DNA of 64,000 nt from Candidatus Obscuribacterales bacterium (GCA_020050835.1 JAGVKB010000137.1:1-64000), one strand, 5' to 3'; counted from the first letter of the stretch, positions 34,370-43,782 are shown. Numbers and translations: made by a program. The notes: a model not told the origin generated them from the sequence alone.

Positions 34370-35416
34370 CTACGGCGTCGGCACCCGGCTCTTAATTGCT
34401 GCCGCTTCGCCGGCTGGTGTGCCTGGCTTGATGCTGGAAGAGCGGCTGTGCTGTTTGAATTTCTCAAGGGCCCAGTGCCCTTTGCTCTTCAGATTAAGCC
34501 AGAAGTACTTGTCTGGCGGCCAGAGGAAAGAGGTCTCGAAGTAACACCAGATAGTGCAGCCCTGGCAAAAATCCCAGGTGCCTTCCATTTTGCGCTTTTC
34601 TTGAACATGCATGCTCTTCCAGAGCTCGTCTAAATTGGAACGGCCATTTTCATGAGTAATTTTCAACCGCTCGTCGTGCATGTGGTAGCAAGGCAGAAGC
34701 AGGTGATCGTCCGGCGAGATCACGATAGTTGATGAAATCGCCCGGCAGCGTGGTTCTTTTACATTGTTGCCGCCGTCTTTGAAAAACTCCAGGAAAGCCC
34801 AATTGACACAGACGTTGTCCATCTTGGATAGCCTGTCCAGCTCCTTGAGCCCCTTTTCCTGCAGCAGATCGTTACCGCAGTAATCGAAGACCGGGCCGAG
34901 CAACACAACTACATCCAGCTCCTGGGCGAGCTTGACAACGCCTTCCATCTGCCAGATTGATTGCGGTGTAGCAGTGGCGATGATTGAGGGCTTCTCCCCG
35001 AGCGATTTGGCCAGTTTGATACTTTCGATCACCTTGTGATAGCCGTTTATTCCTCGCTCCAGCCGGTATTCTTCGGCATCGGTTGTGGAAAGCGAAAACT
35101 TGAGGTCATCGACCAAGCCGCGGATGTCATGGGCGAAACGCTCGTAGAGTGTCCCGGTATTTGCCAGGCTGGTAAAGAATCCGAGCTCCTTGGCTGTCTT
35201 GAGAACTGTCGGCAGTTGGCGATAAATCAACGGCTCCCCGCCGGTGAGGTCAAGTACTTTTACGCCCAACCGTTTGAGGGCATGCAGGTTTTCTACAACC
35301 GCATCGAGAGCCGACTCTTTGATTGGGATGTTCTCCGGTTTTACCGGTATGTCGCAGTAAGTGCAGCGCGAGTTGCATTTATATGTGAGGTAGTAATTGC
35401 ACATTAGCGGCGGCAC
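34370..35416 (-). CDS. radical SAM protein with SPASM-like C-terminus
   Basis: Iron-sulfur radical enzyme. Seen: CX3CX2C in YKCNSRCTYC (Cys14, 18, 21), VLDLTGGEPL (SAM-binding GGEP), FSLSTTDAEEY and a cysteine-bearing C-terminal part (LLPCYHMHDE, WDFCQGCTIWCYF) that may hold a second cluster as in SPASM/twitch proteins. The substrate is unknown: relatives modify peptides, cofactors or lipids, and no precursor peptide gene was recognised beside it. Begins 84 bases to the right of the tRNA-Ala gene and points towards it. Confidence 0.8.
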   Translation of the reverse strand: MPPLMCNYYLTYKCNSRCTYCDIPVKPENIPIKESALDAVVENLHALKRLGVKVLDLTGGEPLIYRQLPTVLKTAKELGFFTSLANTGTLYERFAHDIRGLVDDLKFSLSTTDAEEYRLERGINGYHKVIESIKLAKSLGEKPSIIATATPQSIWQMEGVVKLAQELDVVVLLGPVFDYCGNDLLQEKGLKELDRLSKMDNVCVNWAFLEFFKDGGNNVKEPRCRAISSTIVISPDDHLLLPCYHMHDERLKITHENGRSNLDELWKSMHVQEKRKMEGTWDFCQGCTIWCYFETSFLWPPDKYFWLNLKSKGHWALEKFKQHSRSSSIKPGTPAGEAAAIKSRVPTP

Positions 35417-35789
35417 GAGAGTACTTCCTCATTTTGGAGAGACCCATCATACATTAGGCAAAGCCTGTGCTAGCGGTAGGGCAGTCGCTTGAAAAGAAGG
35501 CTAACGCTGTTGCGGGCTAATATTACAACTTTCTATTCTGGGGACGGGAACACGGCGCTGATAGCATTGGTCTTTTGTCCTGGGTAGTGTGGTGGCTTGG
35601 GCGACACACTGGCAACTGTTGGAGGGCAAAGTGTTTGCTTGGGCTGCTTTTCCGATTGCTCTCTGACAACGTCACTCACATCATTCAGTTGAGCCGGGTT
35701 GAAATTAGCTTGCAGTTTGTTTGCGCGAACATTCTTTTAAGTTATGCTGAGTACACTCAGGCGTCTGAAGGAAACATAAGAGGTATTTG
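35417..35789. other. intergenic stretch with a possible promoter
   Basis: No gene recognised; a 71-codon plus-strand frame ending at 35790 is Trp/Leu-rich and has no ribosome binding site. The right end holds the promoter-like pair described separately. Confidence 0.35.
35721..35748 (+). promoter_or_regulatory. possible promoter for the isochorismatase-like gene
   Basis: TTGCGC at 35721-35726 and TATGCT at 35743-35748, 16 bases apart; the ATG follows at 35790. Confidence 0.35.
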
Positions 35790-36344
35790 ATGGTGCATGC
35801 AAGCATTCTTGACAGTCAAAAAGCATCGCTTTTGATCGTCGACGTTCAAGAGAGCTTTCGGAAGGTGCTCCCCGATCTGGCAAATCTTACTCGCAACATC
35901 GCCATTCTGGTGGAAGCAGCCAAGATCCTCAAGTTGCCGGTGATCTTGACCGAACAGTATCCGCAAGGCTTGGGTAAGACAGTTTCTGAAATTACTGCAT
36001 GTCTGGGCGAGCACAGTTACTTCGAAAAAAATTCTTTTAGTTGCCTGGGCGCCGACGGCTTACTTGAAGCGCTATCTGACTCGGGACGCAAGCAGGTGAT
36101 CGTCTGTGGAATAGAAGCGCATGTTTGTGTAAATCAAACGGTACATGATCTTCTCAATGAAGGGTATTGCGTTCATCTGGTGGCTGATTCGGTTTCAAGC
36201 CGAAATCCGAAGAACAAAGAAGTTGGTATTGAAAAAATGCTGCTTTCCGGAGCGCTGCCATCGACGGTCGAAATGGCGCTATTCGAACTGTTGGGCAGAT
36301 CAGGAACGGATAATTTTAAGGCTGTACAAAGGCTAATCAAGTAA
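35790..36344 (+). CDS. isochorismatase-like (cysteine hydrolase) family protein
   Basis: Cysteine hydrolase of about 184 residues. Seen: LLIVDVQESF (Asp), a Lys in FEKNSFSC, and CGIEAHVCVNQT with the nucleophilic Cys, the D-K-C triad of the family, together with VADSVSSRN. Members cleave isochorismate, nicotinamide or related amides; the short form, like YcaC/ISOC1, has no assigned substrate. The ATG at 35790 has AAGAGG six bases upstream. No neighbouring siderophore or pyridine-nucleotide genes were seen, so the role is open. Confidence 0.88.
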   Translation: MVHASILDSQKASLLIVDVQESFRKVLPDLANLTRNIAILVEAAKILKLPVILTEQYPQGLGKTVSEITACLGEHSYFEKNSFSCLGADGLLEALSDSGRKQVIVCGIEAHVCVNQTVHDLLNEGYCVHLVADSVSSRNPKNKEVGIEKMLLSGALPSTVEMALFELLGRSGTDNFKAVQRLIK

Positions 36345-36422
36345 CCTGTTACCTGCGGAATCCCTTCACGGACGAATCAGCTTGTGTCAAAGATCAAGTC
36401 AGCCAGCGAGGATGCGAGTCTA

Positions 36423-38288
36423 ATGGGCAGAAGATTGGCTGCACTCGCTTGCGTTCTGGCTGTCGCCTTCGGCGGTAGTTCGGCGCTGGCCCAGACCGCT
36501 CCGGGGATGACCGGCGGTAATACTGCTGGTGGTGCACCGGACAGCGCTCCGGGTGGACTGGTTGCGCCAGCTCCTGAGCCGGCTGCAGCAGGTTCGGTCG
36601 CTGGTCCTGGCTTTACGCCCTCGGCCGGCGGATATGCCGGTTACGGAGAGCCGAGCCTACCGGGCGGTGGCACGGTTCCACCATTTGCCCGACAAGAGAT
36701 AGACAATCCGTTTCAATTCAACAATCAACGGGCTCCGGTCGGAGATCCGGCGCTGACCGGCACGATGGGTTCGATGGAGAGCATTCCGACCGAGTTGCCC
36801 GGACCCGACCGGCTTCTTCCGTTGGGCGGAAAGTTGCCTCCAATCAGGTTGGAGGCTATTTACAATGAGCCGGTAAACCTGAGAGATTGTCTGGTCTACG
36901 CAATCCTTCACAACCTGCCGATTCGCATTTCGAGCGCCGGCGTGACCTCTTCGAAATGGCTTGCCGTTGGCAAATTTGGCGGCTTTCTACCGAATATGAA
37001 TATGTATGCGCTCGATCAGCTTCTCTCCGGGTCCTCTTTGATTGGCGGTGTCATTCCCACCACGTTTCACACACCCAATGCGCAGGCCCAAGCGCAAGTG
37101 CAATGGAGTCCGTTTCAGGGTGGCAGCGTGCTGTTTGGCTCTCTGCAAGCTTTGCACCAGTTTAGAGCGGCGCGAGCCGGTTATCACGGAACAATCAATG
37201 ACAATCTGTTGGCGGTCGGCTTGGGCTATTACAATCTTTTGCTCAATCAAGCGCTTCTGCAGATTCAGATTCGGGCCGTCGATGTTTCGCGCGCTCAGTT
37301 GGTGCTCAATCGGCAACTCGAGCATGCCGGGACCGGCACTCGTTTCAACGTCTTGCAAGCAGAGACTCAATTGGCCTCGGACGAGCAGAACTTATTGACT
37401 CAGCAGGTGAATTTCCGTAAGTCGGCGATTAACCTGGCTACTCTCATGAACCTGAATCTTGGGGTCAATATCGTGCCGTCAGATATTGAGATCAAGAAGG
37501 TCAGGTTGATCGACCCAGCGCTTGATATTAACGGATTAATCAATATCGCTATTTTCAATCGTCCTGAGTTGCAACAGTTCAAAGAGCTCAAGATAGCTGC
37601 TCGACGCAATATCCAGTTGCAAGCGGCACCACTTTATCCGCAGATGCAGTTTTTCGGAAGTGTGCAGGGCAATGGAGCGACTTTCAGTCGAAGTACGCGA
37701 GTGGTCTCAGGCTCGCCGACGGTAGTGGCCGTTGAGGGTCCGCTCTTGCCGGCGCCGCCGGTGCTTCTTACTTCGGGAGCACCGTTGGCTGGAACCGTAC
37801 CGATTTATCCGGCTGGTGTGACGCTTACTCGAGCTTCAATTCAGTCCCGGCAGATGCGCCTGTCCTATACGATGGGTTGGCAGGTCAACTGGAGTTTCAG
37901 CGGTCTGGGGGTTCCTAATGTCGCCAACATCGAGTCGGCTCGCGCGCTGGCCAAACAGACTACCTTGCAGGCTAATCAGCAGTTGCTCAACGTTCAAAAT
38001 CAGGTGCGGACTTCCTATTTGAACAGCCAGACCGCCGAGCGGTTGATCGATGTGTCGTCCAAAGCGGTGGTATCTTCCTCCGAGCAGCTGCGTCTGGCTC
38101 GGGTCCGGTTAGCCAATGGTGTCGGTACGAACATCGACGTTCTGCAGGCGCAACAAGTTTGGGTGCAGGCGCTGGTGAACAAAGCAAGCGCTATCATTCA
38201 ATACAACAACGCTCAAGTGCAGTTGTTGCGCGACATCGGGCTGATTACTGTCGATACGCTCACATCTGGTAAGCTCGTACGCGGATAG
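36423..38288 (+). CDS. TolC-family outer membrane efflux protein
   Basis: Predicted outer-membrane channel for efflux or type I secretion. A signal peptide (LAALACVLAVAFGGSSALA, cleavage before QT) is followed by about 120 Gly/Pro-rich residues of low complexity and then the two TolC-type helical repeats: LRDCLVYAILHNLPIRISS and long coiled helices at residues 230-400 and 470-620, with GTNIDVLQAQQVW near the end. I chose the ATG at 36423; an upstream GTG at 36384 would place 13 extra residues before the signal. No inner-membrane pump or adaptor gene is adjacent. Confidence 0.82.
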   Translation: MGRRLAALACVLAVAFGGSSALAQTAPGMTGGNTAGGAPDSAPGGLVAPAPEPAAAGSVAGPGFTPSAGGYAGYGEPSLPGGGTVPPFARQEIDNPFQFNNQRAPVGDPALTGTMGSMESIPTELPGPDRLLPLGGKLPPIRLEAIYNEPVNLRDCLVYAILHNLPIRISSAGVTSSKWLAVGKFGGFLPNMNMYALDQLLSGSSLIGGVIPTTFHTPNAQAQAQVQWSPFQGGSVLFGSLQALHQFRAARAGYHGTINDNLLAVGLGYYNLLLNQALLQIQIRAVDVSRAQLVLNRQLEHAGTGTRFNVLQAETQLASDEQNLLTQQVNFRKSAINLATLMNLNLGVNIVPSDIEIKKVRLIDPALDINGLINIAIFNRPELQQFKELKIAARRNIQLQAAPLYPQMQFFGSVQGNGATFSRSTRVVSGSPTVVAVEGPLLPAPPVLLTSGAPLAGTVPIYPAGVTLTRASIQSRQMRLSYTMGWQVNWSFSGLGVPNVANIESARALAKQTTLQANQQLLNVQNQVRTSYLNSQTAERLIDVSSKAVVSSSEQLRLARVRLANGVGTNIDVLQAQQVWVQALVNKASAIIQYNNAQVQLLRDIGLITVDTLTSGKLVRG

Positions 38289-38302
38289 CGCCGACTTGTA
38301 AG

Positions 38303-39178
38303 TTAGGGAATGCCGCTTGGCGTATGAGCTGTCTCCAGCGATTCGCGGACAGCGGTGCGTAAGGCATCGAGCCCTTGAGACACGTACGAGGACATGCGAT
38401 CTACGCTAATGCTAATGACCGTGCCGGCGATCACAACGATGAGGATAAGTAGCACGGCTAGATTGAAGAAGTTTCTGCTGACGGCGTCTTTGTAGCCAAT
38501 TGAGATCTTCTCCAGCACTTTTACGCGTGTGTCCAGCATATTCAAAAAGGCAGTTTGACGCTCTTCGATTTTCAACCCCATATCGACGACATTGCGGTCC
38601 ATGCGCTCCTTGAGGAAGGTGACCTGCTTTTGAAGCTCGTTCATATAGTCCTGCATCGAATGAGTTGCCTCAGCGGCGACACGGTCTGTTTTCGCTTGAG
38701 CGTTTGATTCGGAATTCGATTTATGCACCTCGCGAATCAGCAGCTTCAGCTTGCGCAGCTCTTCGTTGTTTACCTCTGAGATGTCTTTGAGCTTTCCTTC
38801 CAAGTCGTTAAGGCGGACATTCAAGTTGACCAGCGATTCAGTCAAAAGATCGGTCAGGCTGTGGATGGTTTTGATTACCTCTCCTGATTCTTGATAGACG
38901 TCGCGAACCTTTTCATAACCGCCGCTAAAAGTTGGATCGGTGCTATGAAGGGTGGCGAATTCGTAACCTTCAAACGGTTCAAAGTGAGGAATGACTCCGC
39001 TGTCGCCTTTTTCGACTCCAGTTGCCCCGAGCAACAAGTCAGTGGTCGAGATCTCTTCGGAGGATTGCAATTGATTGATGCGCTGCGAGATGTGAGCTTC
39101 CAAATCATCGAGGGCCGGTTGACCTTCTTCAGCGGGTTGATCGACTTCGTTGTCAGGTGAAGCTTTCTTGGACGGCAT
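38303..39178 (-). CDS. coiled-coil protein with a C-terminal membrane segment
   Basis: Function unknown. The first 90 residues are acidic; residues 100-230 form long charged helices (heptads such as LRKLKLLIREVHKS) that look like coiled coil; a single hydrophobic segment (FFNLAVLLILIVVIAGTVIS) lies near residue 255, leaving a short tail. This resembles tail-anchored or bitopic scaffold proteins. The frame extends 19 codons further upstream to 39235; the ATG at 39178 is preferred because the extra residues look unrelated. Convergent with the TolC-like gene, 14 bases apart. Confidence 0.6.
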   Translation of the reverse strand: MPSKKASPDNEVDQPAEEGQPALDDLEAHISQRINQLQSSEEISTTDLLLGATGVEKGDSGVIPHFEPFEGYEFATLHSTDPTFSGGYEKVRDVYQESGEVIKTIHSLTDLLTESLVNLNVRLNDLEGKLKDISEVNNEELRKLKLLIREVHKSNSESNAQAKTDRVAAEATHSMQDYMNELQKQVTFLKERMDRNVVDMGLKIEERQTAFLNMLDTRVKVLEKISIGYKDAVSRNFFNLAVLLILIVVIAGTVISISVDRMSSYVSQGLDALRTAVRESLETAHTPSGIP

Positions 39179-39448
39179 TATAGGACACCACGCCAGTAGG
39201 ACCGCATCATGTACATTCCCAAAACAGCCAGGCATTAAGCGATCGCCTGCGGTGGCAAACGCCGCTGTTTGCGAAGTATTCTTGGTCAGCGGCTCTGGCG
39301 TTTATTAGTAAATTCCCCATCGACAGCAGCTGCGAGCTGATTTACCCTATTGCTGCTTGAGATCGCGATCGGATGCTGGAGCGGCAGCGCTCGCAGCTTG
39401 CGAGCTGACGATCGACAGCCTTTGACCGCTTGCTTGAGAGGACGACAG

Positions 39449-39709
39449 TTGGACTTTGCGCTCAATTTAGCGACTATCTTGCTTGGCGGCGCGACGATCG
39501 TTTTCATCGCCTTTCCTCATCTTTTGATCGGTCGGGGAAAGGCGAAATCCGAAAAGGTCGGAGCGGTCTATTGGGGTGTTTATGACGGACTACCCAATGA
39601 AGAGCCGGAGATCTTGAAGACGATCGAGGTCAAAAAGAAAAACGGCAAGGAGAAAGTCGTTGCTGGCAGCGCGACCTATGCGATGGGCAGACCGACGACG
39701 ATCCGTTAG
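39449..39709 (+). CDS. small membrane protein, 86 residues (hypothetical)
   Basis: Not recognised. One N-terminal hydrophobic segment (LATILLGGATIVFIAFPHLLI) then a charged tail rich in Lys (KKKNGKEKVV). TTG at 39449 is chosen because GAGAGGA lies about seven bases upstream; the frame is open further upstream to 39350 but those residues are not membrane-like. Followed by a strong hairpin at 39733-39762. Confidence 0.55.
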   Translation: MDFALNLATILLGGATIVFIAFPHLLIGRGKAKSEKVGAVYWGVYDGLPNEEPEILKTIEVKKKNGKEKVVAGSATYAMGRPTTIR

Positions 39710-39732
39710 TTCATTTGAGCTGAGTAAAATGA

Positions 39733-39762
39733 TTTAGGCGCCGGTGAATACCGACGCCTAAA
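39733..39762. terminator. strong inverted repeat between convergent genes
   Basis: TTTAGGCG-C-CGGT, loop GAAT, ACCG-A-CGCCTAAA. Twelve pairs with one mismatch. Plus-strand flank lacks a T-run; minus-strand flank reads TCATTTTAC. Likely serves both neighbouring small genes. Confidence 0.55.
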
Positions 39763-39800
39763 CCCGTATTGGTTGTTCTGGAGGAGCTTTAGGTCAGTGC

Positions 39801-39962
39801 TTAATGCCTCATCGCGTCTACGAGGTCTTGGTAGAGACCGGCTAACTGAATAGTGACGCAAGCAGTGGATGGCTCATCTTCGGCGTACTTTGAGAATTCG
39901 GCGGCCTTCCTCTGAAAGAGGATGCGAAGCCTTTCATCGAACGTTTGGATGTAGTTGGTCAT
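39801..39962 (-). CDS. small protein, 53 residues (hypothetical)
   Basis: Reading the minus strand gives a start MTNYIQTFDERLRILFQ and an end DLVDAMRH. It is helical and amphipathic with a mixed charge and no membrane segment. AAAGG stands nine bases before the ATG, and the inverted repeat at 39733-39762 follows the stop by 38 bases. Unlike most short frames here it uses ordinary codons throughout. No family recognised. Confidence 0.5.
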   Translation of the reverse strand: MTNYIQTFDERLRILFQRKAAEFSKYAEDEPSTACVTIQLAGLYQDLVDAMRH

Positions 39963-40133
39963 GAGATTGGCCTTTCTAGCGCAAAGCAGAGCCGAGCGTG
40001 GGAGCTCGAGATCTAGTAATCAAGTTGAAAGAGAAGGTGAATTAATTTTGTCTCAAAGGGTTGCCAAGCTCAATACCTTTGCGCAAAAAAATTGGCAATC
40101 TCGCTGAATTTAATCTGGGGGAGACTTTGCTAA

Positions 40134-40169
40134 AGAAAGAGAGAGTTCTCGGAAGAACCCTCTCTTTCT
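40134..40169 (-). terminator. terminator of the HU gene
   Basis: Sixteen-pair stem with one mismatch around the loop at 40150-40153 (arms start AGAAAGAGAG and end CTCTCTTTCT on the plus strand). Lies 21 bases after the HU stop; the minus-strand flank is T-rich (CTTTAGC). Confidence 0.65.
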
Positions 40170-40190
40170 CAAACGTCCTAACAGTCTCTT

Positions 40191-40550
40191 TTACCGACGC
40201 TTGGCTTTGCCGGCCTTTTGGGTGGTCTTTTTTGCGGCCGGTTTGGTGGCTCCCGACCAGGATTTCTGGCGTGAACGACCGTCTACCACTTCCTTGAGCT
40301 CTTGTCCGGCGCGGAAGGCCGGGACGCGGCTGGCAGGAATACGCAAAGGAGCCAATGTCCTTGGATTGCGGCCAGTTCTTGCCTGCCGGGTGCGGCGTTC
40401 GAAGGTGCCGAATCCGACCAGAGTAATCTTTTCACCGCGTGCAAGCGCCCCGGTGATGGAGTGAAGAATGGCGTTGACCGCCCCGCTGACCACGGTCTTG
40501 GGTTGCCCGGTGATATCGGCGATATCGCTTACAAGCTCAGCTCGGTTCAT
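40191..40550 (-). CDS. HU-family DNA-binding protein with Lys-rich tail
   Basis: Histone-like protein that bends and compacts DNA. Seen: MNRAELVSDIADITGQPK, the core EKITLVGFGTFERRTR, and RNPRT with the intercalating Pro region (RIPASRVPAFRAGQELK), standard for HU. The last 30 residues form a basic tail (AAKKTTQKAGKAKRR) as in HU proteins of Actinobacteria and some others, probably adding non-specific DNA contact. AAGGAGG lies nine bases before the ATG, behind a good promoter. Terminator at 40134-40169. Confidence 0.93.
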   Translation of the reverse strand: MNRAELVSDIADITGQPKTVVSGAVNAILHSITGALARGEKITLVGFGTFERRTRQARTGRNPRTLAPLRIPASRVPAFRAGQELKEVVDGRSRQKSWSGATKPAAKKTTQKAGKAKRR

Positions 40551-40598
40551 TTCGTTTCCTCCTTAATGAAAAACCAGCATGTGGTCTCCAAGTCGGGG

Positions 40599-40627
40599 AT
40601 GTTACCACTGCAAATTCCTTAAGACAA
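40599..40627 (-). promoter_or_regulatory. sigma70-type promoter for the HU gene
   Basis: On the minus strand TTGTCT (40627-40622) and TAACAT (40604-40599) are 17 bases apart, giving a leader of about 40 bases before the HU ATG. The rest of the gap, 40628-40896, holds nothing recognisable. Confidence 0.5.
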
Positions 40628-40896
40628 GACAATCAAGTCCGTCCGTCAAGAATTTATCAGCAGAAGTGAAGCCTGCTGACTCGGTTTCCAAAAACGGAAG
40701 CTTCAAGAGAATCTGACTTGCGTGGTCGGACAGTCACGATCGGCTGGTTGAAGCAAAACCGTTCGAATCAAGGAGGCTGCCAGACAGCGCAGTTTTAGAG
40801 TTGCTTGCGCCACGGCGCGGAGACTAAGCCGGCGTCAAACGACAGTGCCGCTGAAACCGCTTACAATAGATATGAAAGTATTAGCGAAAGCGGTAT

Positions 40897-42546
40897 ATGG
40901 CTCATTCAGGATTCCCGCATCAGCCAACTCTTCGGCGGTTACTGAGCAGCGAGGCTCTTTCGGAGGCGCTGGTAGTGTCCGGAGAGGATCGTTTGGACCG
41001 AACTGTTATGCAGGTGGTTACTTCGCTCTCTCCAGCACCGCGGGCCGGCAGTCTGGTGGTTGCGAAAGCCGGAGCGCTTGGCAATCTGGAAGCTGCGGAG
41101 ATCAGTCAACTGGCTGGGCTGGCGGTCATCAAGCCATATGTGGTGCCGGCAGAATCGGCCGGAATGCCTTCGCAACATGGATTGTTCGGCTCAAGCGCAC
41201 TTGCTTCAGTCGGCCTGGATGTCGAGCTCCAGCGTTTGGCCAAATTGTGCCTCGAAGCTGAAATCCCGTTGATTGTAATTCCTGGATTCGGCGACGCTAG
41301 CCAATCGGCAGATGATGTGCGGTTGGCATTTTTAGGTGAGTTGAAATTGGCTGCAACGCGGATGCATGCTCATTTAATATCGCTTGCAATTTCAGCTGGG
41401 ATGTCCGGACTGATCGAGGAGCTCTTTACCTGGGTCAATCGCCCGCTGGTGATCGAGACTGTTGATTTCAAAGTAATCGCCTCCAAGAATATGGGTCCGA
41501 CGCCGGTAAGCCAACAGCGTGCGTTGACTGAGGAGCTGGCAGAGGAGATCAACCGACTTTTGCGCTCCCAGGAAGAGTACGGACTGCCCGATTTGGCCTT
41601 GCGTCCATTCAAGGTCGGGCGGCGGCTGGTCTTTCCAATCATTCATGCTGATGGAGTAGTCGGTTATCTTTCGGCAACGGTCAGGCCGACTGACGATATC
41701 GACATAATCTCAGAATTTATGATTCCGGCTGCGCTTGCCTGCATGGTCGATTTCAGCCAGCGTAGCAAGGAAGTTTCGACATTTACCGCGACCCAGCAGA
41801 GTTTGTTGAAAGATCTTTTGTCTGGACGAAGCCTTTCAGCCACAGATCAGGAGAGATTGGACAGACATTTCAGTTTTGATCTTTGCGACGGACTGCTGGT
41901 GTTTGCGGTACAGATAGTCACTGAACAGAATCAATTGGCGAAAGGAGTGCAGTGGCCGACCGAGCCCTGCGTGTCGACTGAAATTGAAGGAACGCGCGTT
42001 TTCGTCGTTCCTTACGATCGCAAGTCCGGGCGCACCTGGCAGCAGGAGTCGGAAAACCTGATTGGGCTTTTAAGGAAAACCGTGCCGGAATTGAAAGTAC
42101 AACTGGGTGCCGGACGGATTACCGAAACGACTTTGGACTTGCCGGAATCCTATCGCGAAGCCAGGCAGGCGCTCATTATTGGGTCGATGGTGCACGGTGA
42201 TCAAGAATTCGCAGTCAGCTACGGCGATCTGGGAGTCAAGCGCTTGCTCTATCTAGTCTTCGATCACCCCGAGCTAGATCGGTTCTACGAGGAGAACCTC
42301 GCTCCGCTGGAAAGTTATGACGCAGAATGGGAAAGCGAACTGGTGCCGACGCTGGCTGTCTATCTAAAAGAGGGCGCAAATCTCAATTCGGCGGCGCGGG
42401 CCTTGTTCATTCACCGTCATACGCTCCGATACAGGCTCGAACAGATCGCCGATATCCTGAAAGTCGATATCGACTCGCAAGAAGTTTTGTTGAATTTGCA
42501 GATCGCCTTCATGATCAAAGATATGAAAGGGAAGTCACCGGCTTGA
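40897..42546 (+). CDS. PucR-type transcriptional regulator
   Basis: Purine-catabolism-type regulator architecture: an N-terminal PucR-like domain (PTLRRLLSSEALSEALVVSG), a middle GAF- or GGDEF-like region, and the C-terminal helix-turn-helix ARALFIHRHTLRYRLEQIAD typical of the family. Named members sense purines, carbohydrates or amino acids; the ligand here is unknown. The middle part FDLCDGLLVFAVQ followed by REARQALIIGSMV is the usual PucR linker. The stop overlaps the start of the ATPase gene by four bases, so the two proteins are probably made together. Confidence 0.8.
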   Translation: MAHSGFPHQPTLRRLLSSEALSEALVVSGEDRLDRTVMQVVTSLSPAPRAGSLVVAKAGALGNLEAAEISQLAGLAVIKPYVVPAESAGMPSQHGLFGSSALASVGLDVELQRLAKLCLEAEIPLIVIPGFGDASQSADDVRLAFLGELKLAATRMHAHLISLAISAGMSGLIEELFTWVNRPLVIETVDFKVIASKNMGPTPVSQQRALTEELAEEINRLLRSQEEYGLPDLALRPFKVGRRLVFPIIHADGVVGYLSATVRPTDDIDIISEFMIPAALACMVDFSQRSKEVSTFTATQQSLLKDLLSGRSLSATDQERLDRHFSFDLCDGLLVFAVQIVTEQNQLAKGVQWPTEPCVSTEIEGTRVFVVPYDRKSGRTWQQESENLIGLLRKTVPELKVQLGAGRITETTLDLPESYREARQALIIGSMVHGDQEFAVSYGDLGVKRLLYLVFDHPELDRFYEENLAPLESYDAEWESELVPTLAVYLKEGANLNSAARALFIHRHTLRYRLEQIADILKVDIDSQEVLLNLQIAFMIKDMKGKSPA

Positions 42547-43685
42547 CAAGACTGGCGGTTGAAGTGATAGCGGTGACGAAGCGTTTTGCGAGTTTGTGCG
42601 CGCTGGATCAGATCAATTTGGAGATTCGTCCGGGAGAATTTTTCAGTCTGTTGGGTCCTTCTGGTTGCGGAAAGACCACGCTGCTTAGGATGATCGCCGG
42701 CTTCGAGAACCCCAGTGCCGGGCGGATTTTGATCGATGGGGCCGAAGTGGCCGGCGTGCCACCACACAAGCGCCCAGTGAATATGGTCTTTCAGAGTTAT
42801 GCGCTCTTTCCGCATCTGACAATCTTTGAAAATGTCGCTTTTGGCTTGCGCGCCAGCCGAACGGTTGCACGGCAGCAGATTCCTGAGCGGGTTGAGTGGG
42901 CACTGAATTTGGTGCGCTTGCAGGCGATGGCCAACCGTTTTCCGGCGCAGGTCTCCGGTGGTCAGGCCCAGCGAGCGGCGCTGGCAAGAGCGATCGTTAA
43001 TCAGCCGAGAGTCCTTTTATTGGATGAGCCGCTCTCAGCGCTCGATTTGAGAATTCGTCAGGAGATGCAGGAAGAGCTCAGCCGCTTGCAACGAGAGCTG
43101 GGCATCACCTTCGTTATGGTTACGCATGATCAAGGAGAGGCGCTTGCGCTCTCCGACAGAGTCGCGGTTTTTTGTCAGGGGCGGCTGGAGCAAGTCGGTA
43201 CTCCGGTCGAAATATATGAACGACCAGAGAGCAGCTTCGTTGCTGATTTTATTGGACAGACGAATCTCTTGGACGGCAATGTTGTCGAAGCAGATGGCAG
43301 CGGTGACTATTTGAGGGTGCAAACAGCTGGAAAGTTTCAGCTATGGGTCAGAAGTGGTGGCAAGACAGCCGCTCTTGACCGGGGCAGCGATGTCACGGTC
43401 TGGATGCGAACGGATGCGCTCAAACTAAACAGCGGATCGGCATTCCAGGATGCCGCGGGACCGCCTGGCGGCAATCAAGTAAACTCCTTTCGTGCCATTG
43501 TCTCCAGTTGCAACTATCAAGGAGCGACAACCAGTTATCGGCTGCAAGTTGATGGCTCTTTCTTTCTGACTGCCTCTTGTAACAACTACCCGCAAGTGGC
43601 ATTCAGACTGGGAGAGGAAGTGACAGTGTCGGTAGGGGCAAATCAAGTTTCGATCTTGCCTGCCAGTCCGGTGAAAGCAGGCTGA
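42543..43685 (+). CDS. PotA/CysA-like ABC importer ATPase
   Basis: ATP-binding subunit of an importer. Seen: Walker A GPSGCGKTT, Q-loop MVFQSYALFPHLT, signature VSGGQAQRAALARA, Walker B LLLDEPLSALD, and a C-terminal regulatory region of about 140 residues (TOBE-like) as in PotA, FbpC and CysA. The HKRPVNMVFQSYALFPHLT stretch is closest to PotA-type (polyamine) ATPases. Start is TTG at 42543, inside the PucR gene stop (TTGA). No permease or binding protein is adjacent. Substrate cannot be fixed. Confidence 0.87.
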   Translation: MTRLAVEVIAVTKRFASLCALDQINLEIRPGEFFSLLGPSGCGKTTLLRMIAGFENPSAGRILIDGAEVAGVPPHKRPVNMVFQSYALFPHLTIFENVAFGLRASRTVARQQIPERVEWALNLVRLQAMANRFPAQVSGGQAQRAALARAIVNQPRVLLLDEPLSALDLRIRQEMQEELSRLQRELGITFVMVTHDQGEALALSDRVAVFCQGRLEQVGTPVEIYERPESSFVADFIGQTNLLDGNVVEADGSGDYLRVQTAGKFQLWVRSGGKTAALDRGSDVTVWMRTDALKLNSGSAFQDAAGPPGGNQVNSFRAIVSSCNYQGATTSYRLQVDGSFFLTASCNNYPQVAFRLGEEVTVSVGANQVSILPASPVKAG

Positions 43686-43782
43686 TTTCTCCCGGAGCGA
43701 GTGGCAGTCAATGCTCTCGACAAGGAGATTGCTGCTGAATAGTTGGTAGCAGTTGCGGCCGGGCAGTTGGCAGGCAGATAAG

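Noticed and set aside
35575-35790. 71-codon plus-strand frame before the isochorismatase-like gene
   Set aside because: Trp/Leu-rich without ribosome site and overlapping promoter-like sequence.
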